64,000 nt of DNA from Nitrospira sp. SG-bin1 (GCA_002083365.1 LVWS01000032.1:246198-310197), one strand, 5' to 3'. Positions 24,416 through 33,187 are shown, counted from the stretch's first letter. Numbers and translations are program-made. The notes: generated by a model not told the origin, from the letters alone.

Positions 24416-25582
24416 CTAATGTCGTTCCTGAATGACCGAAGAAAGCATAAAGAGGTATGGAATCATGACATGTTGATATATCAGCGTGTTGTCAGTTAAA
24501 AAGATTGTCAGCATAAATGTTGCCAATGCCCGTGCCGAGGGCTCCCTCGGGGCGAGAACCAATCCTACAAATACAATCATTGCGATCGCACCGTAACTTA
24601 ACCATATTGCTAGAAGGTCATTGTGAAAGGGAGTCCACACGGCCTTGGCAATATGCCCTCCGATAACCTCATCCATACCGACACCCGCCACTGCAAAATC
24701 AGTATAATCAAATTTGACTCGCCCCAAGACCTCTTTCCAGAGCTCTTGTCGTCCCATAGAAAGCGCGTTTGCTGATCTGCCAGTCGTAGCTGTTAGCAAC
24801 TCATCAAACCGCCCATAAGCGAATTCAATACCTAACAGAATGACTAGTGTCGCGACGAACACTCCACAGAGGGCATAGACTCCACCACTCCTAACTCTCT
24901 TAGGCATGAGCAACGTAATGGCGAATGCCGCCATTGCAAACAGCACGATGCGCTTAAACGCCAAGATTGTAAGAATAAAATTGATGAAACCTAACAAATA
25001 ACGCCCCTTCAGTATCCAGAAACATGCAAAGAGTCCTAAGGGGAAGGCGAATGGGCTTTCCGTCACCACTCGAGAATCGATCAGTCCTTTTTCCAGCACC
25101 TGGGTATCTATGGAAAGAGCATTTCCAGTAAACCAGGAATAAGCAAGCAGACTCATAAAGACCACATTGAGATACAGCAGGTTTATGTCAGATTTGGAGA
25201 AGTCCACCAATAGAAAGATTGACGTGTAGACACAAACAAAGAAAGTCCATTTCCACGCAAAAAGTCCTGACACAGGAATGTAGAAGACAAATAAAACCAA
25301 CAACCAAATGAATGGAGCAGTCATAATCAATTGCGGTACGCTCGGCATCCTCCCACCATCAAGAAGCCATAAAACAAAAATGAGAAAAGGACACGCGTAG
25401 ATCGCATTTCGAACAACAGGAAGTTGAAGCATCGATATCGATAGGCAGGCTAGGACCAATACAAAAGCAACTGATTGTACCTGCAGCCGATTTCTACAGT
25501 GCCCTATGCCGCCCGTATTGTCGGTTGGGAGGTTTTCGCATCCTGATAACCGATCTGCTTGTCCCTGCAGGTAATTATTCAC
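24416..25582 (-). CDS. O-antigen polymerase/ligase-like membrane protein (Wzy-type)
   Basis: A 388-residue protein with about ten hydrophobic helices and a longer extracytoplasmic loop (about residues 255-320) containing GRQELWKEVLGRVKF and WTPFHNDLLAIWLSYGAIAM. A His-Asn-Asp loop between helices near the C-terminus is typical of Wzy polymerases and O-antigen ligases. Primary sequence in this superfamily is very poorly conserved, so topology and neighbourhood (flippase, glycosyltransferases, Wzz) carry the call. It should polymerise repeat units at the periplasmic face. The 24124-24415 gap upstream holds nothing recognisable. Confidence 0.75.
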   Translation of the reverse strand: MNNYLQGQADRLSGCENLPTDNTGGIGHCRNRLQVQSVAFVLVLACLSISMLQLPVVRNAIYACPFLIFVLWLLDGGRMPSVPQLIMTAPFIWLLVLFVFYIPVSGLFAWKWTFFVCVYTSIFLLVDFSKSDINLLYLNVVFMSLLAYSWFTGNALSIDTQVLEKGLIDSRVVTESPFAFPLGLFACFWILKGRYLLGFINFILTILAFKRIVLFAMAAFAITLLMPKRVRSGGVYALCGVFVATLVILLGIEFAYGRFDELLTATTGRSANALSMGRQELWKEVLGRVKFDYTDFAVAGVGMDEVIGGHIAKAVWTPFHNDLLAIWLSYGAIAMIVFVGLVLAPREPSARALATFMLTIFLTDNTLIYQHVMIPYLFMLSSVIQERH

Positions 25583-25674
25583 AGGACAGACTCTAAGAAA
25601 GTTAACGATTGGTGAGTACGCGCCTGAAACATCACTGTCCTTCTTAGTTAGAAAACGTTGATTGATTGTGGCAG

Positions 25675-27429
25675 CTAATGCAATAAGATCGGCCCAGATG
25701 TCTTTGGTGTCTGATTCGTAGGAAACGTTCTCTCATTTCCCTCCGATGTCAACATATTCACCCATTCCTCAAATCTTGTTTCCATATCGAGAGGCTTCTC
25801 GTTTGTTCGCCATAGCACAACTTTGTGCTCGCCTTTTGGTGTTACTAATTCCAAGCGCCACACTTGGTCATCATGAGCTTGCCAACTGACTGATACGCTT
25901 TGGACTTTTTTCCCGACAAGCCAACCACTCAAAGTCTTAAGAGCTAAACCCGCCGGACTCAGTGCTTCGTAACGACGGACTCCTGGTTGCCACAGTCTTA
26001 CAGTCTGTTCTGTATCGTCGTCCCAGACATACCAGATGAATCCATCGATTCCGAGGGCCAGCTGGACAAGATAGCTTCTCATCACTAACTGAATTGCTTG
26101 ATCGTCTGAAAGAAGTGCTTTCTCCTTAGAATGAGAAAGACGCACACGACCTTCTGTGTTTAAAACAGGCACATCGTCTAGAGAGTGTCGTTTCAGAACG
26201 TCACGGAGTGCCACGATCAAAGGCAAGCTATTTTCTGGAACAGTAGTGGGGTAGTAGTGCCACGATACATAATCGACAAATGCTCCACCACCTAGATCAA
26301 GAAATCGGTCCAATAGTCCTAGACCATAGGCCGTGATATTAGGTGATGAAACCAAATTCTCAGGATCCGACCTCTTTAGTTCTTCGGCGGCCGTCTTCGT
26401 CATTGCCAGTAATTCTTCGACAGTGCCATTGAATTGGTGGGCTTGGTCGCTCTCATTCCAGATTTCCCAATATCTGACCCTTCCACGAAGCCTCTGCCCC
26501 AACTCCCCTACATACATCCTCCAATCGTCCATAAGAGTAGGTGGATTTGCAGTACCTTTATAGTAAGGATGGCTGGATCGCCTTGAAGCCCACATCGGCG
26601 TAACGGCGAGAGTAAGCATCACCTCACAGTCTCTATCCTGCTTGGCCACATGGTCCAAATAGAACTGTAACCGACTGACTGGGCTCCGGCGCTTCGACCA
26701 GTCTGAACTTCTAATCACTCCTCTTTCCGGTTCAAGATCAGCCCAGTTTGTACCGGTATCCCACAATCTAAGCACACCAAAGCCAGTGGATGGCCAGGAA
26801 AGATGTGTTCCTAGCTTATTAATGTGCATGCCAAAGAACCTTCTAGAAATGTTTCCTTTTCGCTCAGCAGCATCTAGACCATTATTCAGAACGTCGCGCG
26901 TAATATCTTTGAGCCGCGCATCATCTATGATGATTGACGATTCACTCAAGATTCTCAACCCAACCACACCTGCAATATCCTCATCAAAGCCTCCTCGAAT
27001 GCGAATATCTTCCCATCCTCCCCGTAATTGCTTATAGTCGACAGCTCCTTCGCGATACGGCGGTTTCTTTTCCCGCAAGACTAATTGAACATATGCACCA
27101 CTTGATGAGTAAACGGAAATTGATGCTTCATACACTTTTCCGGCACCAAAACTTACAGGCTGGGCGAATATCACTCCTCCTTTTTCCTCTAAACGTTTGA
27201 CTGTTACAGCCTGTGCGCTCCCGCTATGGGGAGCAGGTGCTTGGACTGATTCCACCAATACATTCTTACGCATCGTCTCGGGCCATGCGTTTATGTACCA
27301 TCCCTGCACCACATCATTTCTCGAAGGTTCCGCTTCGAAGGTCCCATTAACTAACAGGTTCTCTTGGGCGATTGCGTCTTGAAACTCAAGCGCAAGAGCA
27401 ATCACAGCTATTATCACGACAGTTCGCAT
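25675..27429 (-). CDS. secreted clan-A glycoside hydrolase (GH39-like) with N-terminal carbohydrate-binding-like domain
   Basis: A 584-residue secreted protein. The signal peptide (VVIIAVIALALEFQDAIA) is followed by a jelly-roll-like domain beginning ENLLVNGTFEAEP (about 25-180), as in CBM4/9-type modules. Then comes a TIM-barrel hydrolase with RYWEIWNESDQAHQF (probable acid/base Glu after WN) and VPVLNTEGRVRLS (probable nucleophile Glu). It resembles GH39 and related clan-A enzymes. In polysaccharide loci such hydrolases trim or release the product in the periplasm. The ATG at 27429 is preferred over a TTG twelve bases upstream because it has GAGAAG before it and fits the signal peptide. Confidence 0.75.
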   Translation of the reverse strand: MRTVVIIAVIALALEFQDAIAQENLLVNGTFEAEPSRNDVVQGWYINAWPETMRKNVLVESVQAPAPHSGSAQAVTVKRLEEKGGVIFAQPVSFGAGKVYEASISVYSSSGAYVQLVLREKKPPYREGAVDYKQLRGGWEDIRIRGGFDEDIAGVVGLRILSESSIIIDDARLKDITRDVLNNGLDAAERKGNISRRFFGMHINKLGTHLSWPSTGFGVLRLWDTGTNWADLEPERGVIRSSDWSKRRSPVSRLQFYLDHVAKQDRDCEVMLTLAVTPMWASRRSSHPYYKGTANPPTLMDDWRMYVGELGQRLRGRVRYWEIWNESDQAHQFNGTVEELLAMTKTAAEELKRSDPENLVSSPNITAYGLGLLDRFLDLGGGAFVDYVSWHYYPTTVPENSLPLIVALRDVLKRHSLDDVPVLNTEGRVRLSHSKEKALLSDDQAIQLVMRSYLVQLALGIDGFIWYVWDDDTEQTVRLWQPGVRRYEALSPAGLALKTLSGWLVGKKVQSVSVSWQAHDDQVWRLELVTPKGEHKVVLWRTNEKPLDMETRFEEWVNMLTSEGNERTFPTNQTPKTSGPILLH

Positions 27430-27515
27430 ACTTCTCAGCAACGGGCTCGTGGTGGAAAGAAACCCATACTTAATTTATTAGGCCATCAAGAGAAACGTTC
27501 TTGTCGTAGTTACTC

Positions 27516-28895
27516 TTATTGCTGCTTCACCAAGTGACCCGGCAAGGATGGTACTTGCCCATCGTCGTCGATCTTCGCTGCTCTGCACCCTTCAGTCGAG
27601 GCCGACGACCGTAGCGCAGCTTTAATATGATCGATGCGTTGTTCGTTTATCGTTTTCCTGAGAAAAAGATGAAAACTGTACACAGCTAGCCAACATAGTT
27701 GTGTGATTATCAATCCCGTGGCCGCACCAGCCACCCCCCACAATTGAATGAGTGGGTAGGCAATGACCCCTGTGATGACAGCCGAAACCGATTTCGCAAA
27801 GAACCCCACTTGCGGCATTTCTGCGGTGCGAAACGCAATGCTCAACATGCTGTTCACAACCGTCAATACCATGACTAGACCTAGCATAGGCACTAAATAC
27901 GCATATTGTGCATAACCTAAAGCAAAAACATAGCCAAGTAATGGTCGTGCTCCAATGGAAAGAATCACACAAGCAATCGCTGCCAATCCCGTGGCCGCGA
28001 GTCCAACCTTACTAAGCCATTGTCGCCAAGCCTTGTAACCGTCGTGAATTAGGGATCGTCGGGCGACAGGTATCGAGTAGGATGTTATTCCGATTAGCAA
28101 TACATTTAGACTTCCGACCAATGTCTGCGCTGCGCTAAAGGCACCGACTGATTCGACATCAACCCATAGGGCGATCAGATACAAATACGCTTGTGAGGAT
28201 GCGACAAATACAACACTCTCGATCAATAACCATTTACCATAAGCCCAATTTCTCCATAGCTCAGCCTCAACTCTGTGGAAGCTCGGTCTTTTAATAGTAG
28301 CTCCTCCCAGAGTGCTAACTAACGATCCCACAACGCCGCCAGCTGCAATTGCATACAAGCCCGTGTCCACCTCCAATAAATGTGCATTGGCCAGCAGCAA
28401 CAGAAGCAAGAGTCTTGTCACGTGATTTGCGACATCACTAGCCAAAACCCAGCGCCACCTAAAACGAGTAGCGTTAAAAACTCGAACGAGTTCCTGAAAC
28501 TGTACCGCAAATACGCAAATCGCGAATGCCAGCGCATTATGGAAACCAGCATCTTGAACAATACCAACAGCGATGAAACCAGCAGTCGCAGCAAAAAGAC
28601 CGAGGATAAATCGATATATCACCTGGCATGCGAAATACTCGTTGAGAGTATCAGCGCTTTCATGGACGCCGAACACTTTAACAGGGTCTGAGACCAAAGC
28701 ATTTGAAAAGCCATTGACAACCAACATGGTCGCAAAAAGCAGACTATACACGCCAAAATCATAAGGAGTGAGCGTCCTTGCCATTAAAACTGTCGTTATA
28801 AACGTAGACAAGGAACAGATTCCCTGATCAACGATTGATAGCGCGCTCCCCCCGCTCAAAACCCGAACAAGCACATGTCTACGGCCTGTTGACAT
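27516..28895 (-). CDS. Wzx-like polysaccharide flippase (MOP superfamily)
   Basis: A 459-residue membrane protein with about twelve to fourteen hydrophobic helices. The N-terminal layout VDQGICSLSTFITTVLMART, with LTPYDFGVYSLLFATMLVV following, is typical of Wzx-like members of the MOP/MATE superfamily, which flip lipid-linked repeat units across the inner membrane. The ATG at 28895 is chosen because GAGAGGAAG precedes it; an upstream in-frame ATG at 28928 has no ribosome-binding site. It adjoins the hydrolase and polymerase genes in the AT-richer part. Confidence 0.82.
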   Translation of the reverse strand: MSTGRRHVLVRVLSGGSALSIVDQGICSLSTFITTVLMARTLTPYDFGVYSLLFATMLVVNGFSNALVSDPVKVFGVHESADTLNEYFACQVIYRFILGLFAATAGFIAVGIVQDAGFHNALAFAICVFAVQFQELVRVFNATRFRWRWVLASDVANHVTRLLLLLLLANAHLLEVDTGLYAIAAGGVVGSLVSTLGGATIKRPSFHRVEAELWRNWAYGKWLLIESVVFVASSQAYLYLIALWVDVESVGAFSAAQTLVGSLNVLLIGITSYSIPVARRSLIHDGYKAWRQWLSKVGLAATGLAAIACVILSIGARPLLGYVFALGYAQYAYLVPMLGLVMVLTVVNSMLSIAFRTAEMPQVGFFAKSVSAVITGVIAYPLIQLWGVAGAATGLIITQLCWLAVYSFHLFLRKTINEQRIDHIKAALRSSASTEGCRAAKIDDDGQVPSLPGHLVKQQ

Positions 28896-28928
28896 ACGGT
28901 GTAAACTTCCTCTCCAACTTGTAGGCAT

Positions 28929-29197
28929 AGAAAGAGTTGGACGATGCTATAACAACATTACGTGATGATGAGTAGGATTGTAGTTTTTGGGGTCGTGTTG
29001 AGATGGCCCCGCGAAGCGGATACCATGATTAATTACTTATTAGTGGAAATCATTCGGTCTGTGATTACTCGGCGCTCGGACAACTCAATTCATGCCGTGA
29101 TAGTTATGAAGGCTACTGTGATGGTATTGGTTCTGCAAGCTTGCGACAACTGAAAACCATTTTTGTGACAGTTAAACATGGTCCAGAGCGAGGGATT
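28929..29197. other. intergenic region between flippase and wecB side
   Basis: AT-rich sequence with one short plus-strand frame (28962-29153) that has no ribosome-binding site and no protein-like pattern. I see no gene, terminator or operator here. Confidence 0.4.
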
Positions 29198-29350
29198 TCA
29201 ATCTTGTGATGAATCAGCGAGTTGTCGAATCGACTGGGGAATGTCGTCTTCAATGAACGGAGGCCGATAGTACAGAGGCGTACCAACTGGGACAGATCGA
29301 AACGCAGGAGTTATTTCTGGCTGTACCTTGTAGATTGATTGCTCGATCAC
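29198..29350 (-). CDS. possible 50-aa ORF or C-terminal remnant downstream of wecB
   Basis: A minus-strand frame from a GTG at 29350 to a TGA ending at 29198 has protein-like composition and codon use: YKVQPEITPAFRSVPVG, then TPLYYRPPFIEDDIPQSIR. It begins just after a stop, has no ribosome-binding site, and lies 49 bp downstream of the wecB stop. It could be the surviving tail of a deleted gene that followed wecB, or a small gene. I do not recognise the family. Confidence 0.3.
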   Translation of the reverse strand: MIEQSIYKVQPEITPAFRSVPVGTPLYYRPPFIEDDIPQSIRQLADSSQD

Positions 29351-29399
29351 CGATTAGCCACGACTGGACGGATGTGGCTATGCGTGGATCAGCCACGAG

Positions 29400-30500
29400 T
29401 TACCTATCGTTCAGCACCCGTTCCAAATGTTCGACAATCCGCTCAGCCGCCTTTCCATCCCACAGCGGCGGGATCGCGCCTTTCTTCCACTGCCCTGCCA
29501 TCAATCGCGCAAGTGCTGGTGGAAGTTTATTGGGGTCGGTTCCGATTAGTTCGTTTGTACCGACCGTAATAGTTTCAGGTCGTTCGGTGTTGTCGCGAAG
29601 AGTGAGGCACGGCACTCCAAGAACCGTCGTCTCCTCGGTAATCCCGCCTGAATCGGTAATCACGCCTTTGGCATGTTTCACGAGATAATTGAATTCCAGG
29701 TAGCCCAGTGGGTCAACATAATGCATGGAGGGAAGGTTACTCCCCGTCTCTCGCAGATTCTTGGCCGTCCTGGGATGGACAGGAAACATAACGGGCAAAC
29801 CTTGTGTCCCATCCGCAATGGCCCGCAAAAGTCTGAGCAGTTGCTGTTCTCCGTCAACGTTCGCCGGCCGGTGCAGGGTCACTACAAAATATTTCTGCGG
29901 CTCAAGCTTCAGTCCCTGCCAACAGGCCGGAGGTCGCAGGCGCGGCGCGTTCTTGAGCAACGTGTCGATCATGGTGTTGCCCACGAAAAAGATCCGGTCG
30001 TCGGTCACGCCGGCACGGCGCAGATTCTCGTTGGCCGTCTCGCTCGTGGTGAAAAACCAGTTGGTGATGGAATCGGTCACCACACGATTGATTTCCTCCG
30101 GCATCGTCCAGTCACCGGATCGTATGCCGCCTTCCACATGACCCACCGACACACCCAGTTTTCGCGCCGCGATGGAACAGGCCATCGTAGACGTCACGTC
30201 CCCCACGACAAGACAGAGGTCGCTCCTTTCCTTCAAGAGAACTCTTTCATACCCAACCATGATACCGGCGGTTTGCTCGGCCTGGGTGCCGGACCCCACT
30301 TCGAGGTTGATGTCCGGATCAGGAATCCCGAGCTCTTCAAAAAAACTGCCGGACATGGCCCGGTCATAATGCTGGCCCGTATGAATCAATCGGTACCGCA
30401 GGCCACCACCACGCTCCTCCGCCCTGTTGAGGGCCTCAATGATCGGCGCGATCTTCATGAAATTGGGCCGTGCTCCGGCGATGATATCGAGACGCTTCAC
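29400..30500 (-). CDS. wecB: UDP-N-acetylglucosamine 2-epimerase (non-hydrolysing)
   Basis: A 366-residue cytoplasmic enzyme converting UDP-GlcNAc to UDP-ManNAc. Family signatures are IIAGARPNFMKIAPI at the N-terminus, LIHTGQHYDRAMS, VVGDVTSTMACSIAARKLGV, HVEGGIRSGDWTMPEEINR, VTLHRPANVDGE, and the ligand loop GVITDSGGITEETTVLGVP. Length is standard. With the WecA-like and WecG/TagA-like genes it implies a ManNAc-type residue in the polysaccharide. GC content returns to the window's normal level here, marking the right edge of the AT-rich section. Confidence 0.92.
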   Translation of the reverse strand: MKRLDIIAGARPNFMKIAPIIEALNRAEERGGGLRYRLIHTGQHYDRAMSGSFFEELGIPDPDINLEVGSGTQAEQTAGIMVGYERVLLKERSDLCLVVGDVTSTMACSIAARKLGVSVGHVEGGIRSGDWTMPEEINRVVTDSITNWFFTTSETANENLRRAGVTDDRIFFVGNTMIDTLLKNAPRLRPPACWQGLKLEPQKYFVVTLHRPANVDGEQQLLRLLRAIADGTQGLPVMFPVHPRTAKNLRETGSNLPSMHYVDPLGYLEFNYLVKHAKGVITDSGGITEETTVLGVPCLTLRDNTERPETITVGTNELIGTDPNKLPPALARLMAGQWKKGAIPPLWDGKAAERIVEHLERVLNDR

Positions 30501-30672
30501 TCAACACCTCACAGTGCAAGACGAAACAACCAGGCAGTGCTCCCATTGTAGCTTACTTAGAGTTTGGTTCAATAATTTACGCTTCCGACGAGGATGAGCC
30601 GCACTCGAGACTAAGGCGAAGGTGAGCCCATCCTTGCGAGTTCCGGTGGAATGAACAGACCTGGCGAGCGAT

Positions 30673-31635
30673 CTAAAAATGCACTTCCCGTATCGTCTGA
30701 CTGTTGGCGTGAAACCACTGAACGGTTTTTTTCAGTCCGTCGCGTAAGCGATGTCGGGCTTGAAATCCGAAGAGCTGCTTGGCCCGACTGACATCCAGGC
30801 ACCGACGCGGCTGGCCGTTCGGCTTCGTGATGTCCCACTGGATTTGACCGGTGAAACCAACTTCCACTGCGATTGATTGGGCAAGATTGCGTATCGAGAT
30901 CTCTTCACCCGTCCCCAGGTTGACCGGAAGACTCCCCTCGTACTGTTCGGCCGCCAACAGAATCCCCTCGGCCGCATCCTCGACATATAAAAATTCCCGG
31001 CTCGGCGACCCATCTCCCCAGAGCGTAATCGATGCCTGTCCCGTTTCCTTAGCCGCCACGCATTTCCGAATCAGAGCCGGGATCACATGGGAGGTCTCCA
31101 AGTCGAAGTTATCGCGCGGGCCGTAGAGGTTCACGGGAAAGAGCACGATGGAATTGAATCCATACTGCTGACGGTAGGCTTGCGACTGGACCAACATCAT
31201 TTTCTTCGCCAACCCGTACGGGGCATTGGTTTCCTCGGGATACCCATTCCAAATATCGTCTTCCTTAAAAGGAATCGGAGCGAACTTGGGGTAGGCACAG
31301 ATGGTCCCGATCGCCACAAATTTGTTCACTCCCCGTTGGCGGCCTACTTCGATCAACTGGGTGCCCATCATGAGGTTGTCGTAGAAAAACCGTCCGGGAT
31401 TGGCTTGATTGGCACCGATCCCGCCGACACGTGCCGCGAGATGGATCACCACATCGGGTTTTGCGTCGCTGTATAGTTGCTGCACGGCATCCATCTGTAC
31501 CAAATCGTAGTCCTTACTCCGGGGAACGATGATCTGCCGACACCCTTTCACGGCCAACTGGTCCACGACGAATGAACCGAGAAACCCGGCTCCCCCCGTC
31601 ACGACAACACGCTTATCGGACCAGAAAGATGACAT
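30673..31635 (-). CDS. fcl: GDP-L-fucose synthase
   Basis: A 320-residue extended short-chain dehydrogenase. It has the NADP-binding VVVTGGAGFLGSFVVDQL at the N-terminus, the active-site YGLAKKMMLVQSQAYRQQYG (Tyr-x3-Lys), GTICAYPKFAPIPFKEDDIW (the serine of the usual SSCIYP is replaced, GTICAYP), and HVIPALIRKC typical of Fcl/WcaG. It reduces the 4-keto-6-deoxymannose product of Gmd to GDP-L-fucose. It is separated from gmd by a four-helix-bundle gene and short repeats, which interrupt what is normally an adjacent gene pair. Confidence 0.88.
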   Translation of the reverse strand: MSSFWSDKRVVVTGGAGFLGSFVVDQLAVKGCRQIIVPRSKDYDLVQMDAVQQLYSDAKPDVVIHLAARVGGIGANQANPGRFFYDNLMMGTQLIEVGRQRGVNKFVAIGTICAYPKFAPIPFKEDDIWNGYPEETNAPYGLAKKMMLVQSQAYRQQYGFNSIVLFPVNLYGPRDNFDLETSHVIPALIRKCVAAKETGQASITLWGDGSPSREFLYVEDAAEGILLAAEQYEGSLPVNLGTGEEISIRNLAQSIAVEVGFTGQIQWDITKPNGQPRRCLDVSRAKQLFGFQARHRLRDGLKKTVQWFHANSQTIREVHF

Positions 31636-31647
31636 AAAGAAGACCTA

Positions 31648-31665
31648 GGCTAAGGTTAAGGTTGA
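31648..31665. repeat. 6-nt tandem repeat, 3' flank of the four-helix-bundle gene
   Basis: Three hexamers (GGCTAA, GGTTAA, GGTTGA on the plus strand) run without gaps across the end of the four-helix-bundle gene and supply its TAA stop. They are inverted relative to the hexamers at 32102-32125 on the other side of the gene. Confidence 0.6.
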
Positions 31666-32024
31666 GTAGCCCGGCGAAGAGAGCGTATCAGCGCGTTGAG
31701 TTCCTGCCAAATCTCCCCGACAAGACACATGGCATGGTCTGACTCATTCAGCTTGAGGTATCCTACGTGTCTTCCATAGATCAGATGATTCTTGGTTTCG
31801 GCCAGCGAACCCCTGGATTCGTAATAAAAATTCAGCTTATCCTTGGTATGTTGACGTCCGAACCCTTCAGCAAGATTGCCCGAGACCGAAAGGGCGGACC
31901 TTCTAATCTGTGAGGTTAACCCATAATCTTCTTTCCTTGGAAGTCCCTCCGTGAGCAAGAACACCTCTTTGGCAAGCTCCATCCCCTTCTGCCAAACCGG
32001 CATGTCCTCGAACGAACTAAACAC
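31656..32024 (-). CDS. four-helix-bundle protein (S23/Avd-like)
   Basis: A 122-residue all-helical protein of the four-helix-bundle family found in 23S rRNA intervening sequences and as diversity-generating-retroelement accessory proteins. The conserved stretches are FEDMPVWQKGMELAKEVF, YGLTSQIRRSALSVSGNLAE, GFGRQHTKDKLNFYYESRGS and LAETKNHLIYGRHVGYL. No reverse transcriptase or rRNA is present, so it is a stand-alone copy. It is inserted between fcl and gmd. The GTG at 32024 follows GGTGG; a GTG 21 bases earlier is the alternative. Its stop lies in a hexamer repeat. Cellular function is unknown. Confidence 0.8.
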   Translation of the reverse strand: MFSSFEDMPVWQKGMELAKEVFLLTEGLPRKEDYGLTSQIRRSALSVSGNLAEGFGRQHTKDKLNFYYESRGSLAETKNHLIYGRHVGYLKLNESDHAMCLVGEIWQELNALIRSLRRATQP

Positions 32025-32048
32025 TCTTCCACCGTGGAGAAGCACTCA

Positions 32049-32066
32049 GGGTACGGTTACGGTAAG
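32049..32066. repeat. 6-nt tandem repeat immediately 5' of the four-helix-bundle gene
   Basis: Three hexamers on the plus strand (GGGTAC, GGTTAC, GGTAAG) lie between the gene start and the gmd end. They share the GGTTxx core and orientation of the array at 31648-31665. Confidence 0.5.
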
Positions 32067-32101
32067 GGATGATATATCTTGGGTCAAGTATCTGCGCCCA
32101 C

Positions 32102-32125
32102 CCTCAGCCTCAACCTCAACCTTTC
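32102..32125. repeat. 6-nt tandem repeat overlapping the gmd 3' end
   Basis: Four hexamers (CCTCAG, CCTCAA, CCTCAA, CCTTTC on the plus strand) overlap the final codons of gmd and provide its stop. They are the inverse complement of the GGTTRA units at 31648-31665, so the inserted gene has inverted short-repeat flanks. Confidence 0.6.
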
Positions 32126-33123
32126 TTCTGCGTCCCCTCAAGCCGTTCTTTTTCTGCCGCCAGATCGGCGTCGACCATCATGGCCACCAATTCCTCGAAC
32201 CGCACCTTGGGCTGCCAGCCGAGTTGACGCTGCGCCTTGCTGGCATCCCCGATGAGCAGATCGACTTCCGTCGGCCGGTAGTACTTCGCATCGATCTTCA
32301 CATGCTTTTTCCAGTCCAGCTGCAGCCGGTCAAAGGCCAGTTCCAGCATCTCCTTGACGGTATGCGTCTCCCCCGTGGCAATGACGTAGTCATCGGGCGT
32401 CTGAGCCTGCAACATCATCCACATGGCTGCCACATAGTCGCCGGCGTAGCCCCAGTCGCGCTTGGCCTCCAGGTTGCCCAGGAACAAATCTTGTTGAATG
32501 CCCAGCTTGATCCGCGCGGCCGCCTTGGTGATTTTCCTGGTCACAAATGTTTCCCCCCGCCGCGGCGACTCATGATTGAACAGAATCCCATTACAGGCAA
32601 AGAGATTGTACGCCTCCCGATAATTCACCGTGATCCAATAGGAATAGACCTTGGCGGCTCCGTACGGACTTCGGGGATAGAAGGGCGTCGTTTCCTTCTG
32701 CGGCACTTCCAGCACCTTGCCGAACATCTCGCTGGACGAAGCTTGATAGAACTTCGGTTTGAGCCCCGATTCCCGGATGGCCTCGAGCAGGCGGATGGTG
32801 CCGAGCCCGGTGATTTCGCCCGTGTATTCGGGAATATCAAAACTGACTCGCACGTGGCTTTGGGCCCCGAGGTTATAGATTTCATCGGGCTGGACCGTGC
32901 GCAAGATCCGGTTCAGGGAACTGGCGTCGTTGAGATCCCCGTAGACCAAGTGCAGACGCCGATGCGGCACATGCGGATCTTCATAGATGGGATCGATCCG
33001 TCCCGTATTGAAGGAGCTGGATCGGCGGATGATGCCGTAGACCTCGTAGCCTCGTCCAAGCAAGAATTCCGACAGATAGGAGCCATCCTGGCCGGTGATT
33101 CCGGTGATCAGCGCTTTCTTCAC
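32116..33123 (-). CDS. gmd: GDP-mannose 4,6-dehydratase
   Basis: A 335-residue short-chain dehydrogenase-fold enzyme making GDP-4-keto-6-deoxymannose. It has the NADP site ALITGITGQDGSYLSEFLL, the NLGAQSHVRVSFD motif, the catalytic SPYGAAKVYSYWITVNYREA (Tyr-x3-Lys), and NHESPRRGETFVTRKI. All are classic Gmd signatures at standard length. The GTG at 33123 follows a strong GGAAGGGAGG. The product feeds Fcl (30673-31635). The last residues and stop lie inside a hexamer repeat, so the C-terminus may have been altered by insertion of the neighbouring gene. Confidence 0.93.
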   Translation of the reverse strand: MKKALITGITGQDGSYLSEFLLGRGYEVYGIIRRSSSFNTGRIDPIYEDPHVPHRRLHLVYGDLNDASSLNRILRTVQPDEIYNLGAQSHVRVSFDIPEYTGEITGLGTIRLLEAIRESGLKPKFYQASSSEMFGKVLEVPQKETTPFYPRSPYGAAKVYSYWITVNYREAYNLFACNGILFNHESPRRGETFVTRKITKAAARIKLGIQQDLFLGNLEAKRDWGYAGDYVAAMWMMLQAQTPDDYVIATGETHTVKEMLELAFDRLQLDWKKHVKIDAKYYRPTEVDLLIGDASKAQRQLGWQPKVRFEELVAMMVDADLAAEKERLEGTQKKG

Positions 33124-33156
33124 AAGTCACGCCTCCCTTCCAATTTTGAGAGGGAA

Positions 33157-33185
33157 TTATTACCGGCTTCAGGGACTTTGTCCAA
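33157..33185 (-). promoter_or_regulatory. candidate gmd promoter
   Basis: On the minus strand, TTGGAC (33180-33185) and TAATAA (33157-33162) are 17 bp apart, about 35 bp before the gmd start. The match is moderate. Confidence 0.33.
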
Positions 33186-33187
33186 TG

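Noticed and set aside
28962..29153. 63-codon plus-strand frame upstream of the flippase
   Set aside because: No ribosome-binding site, atypical composition and no recognisable family.
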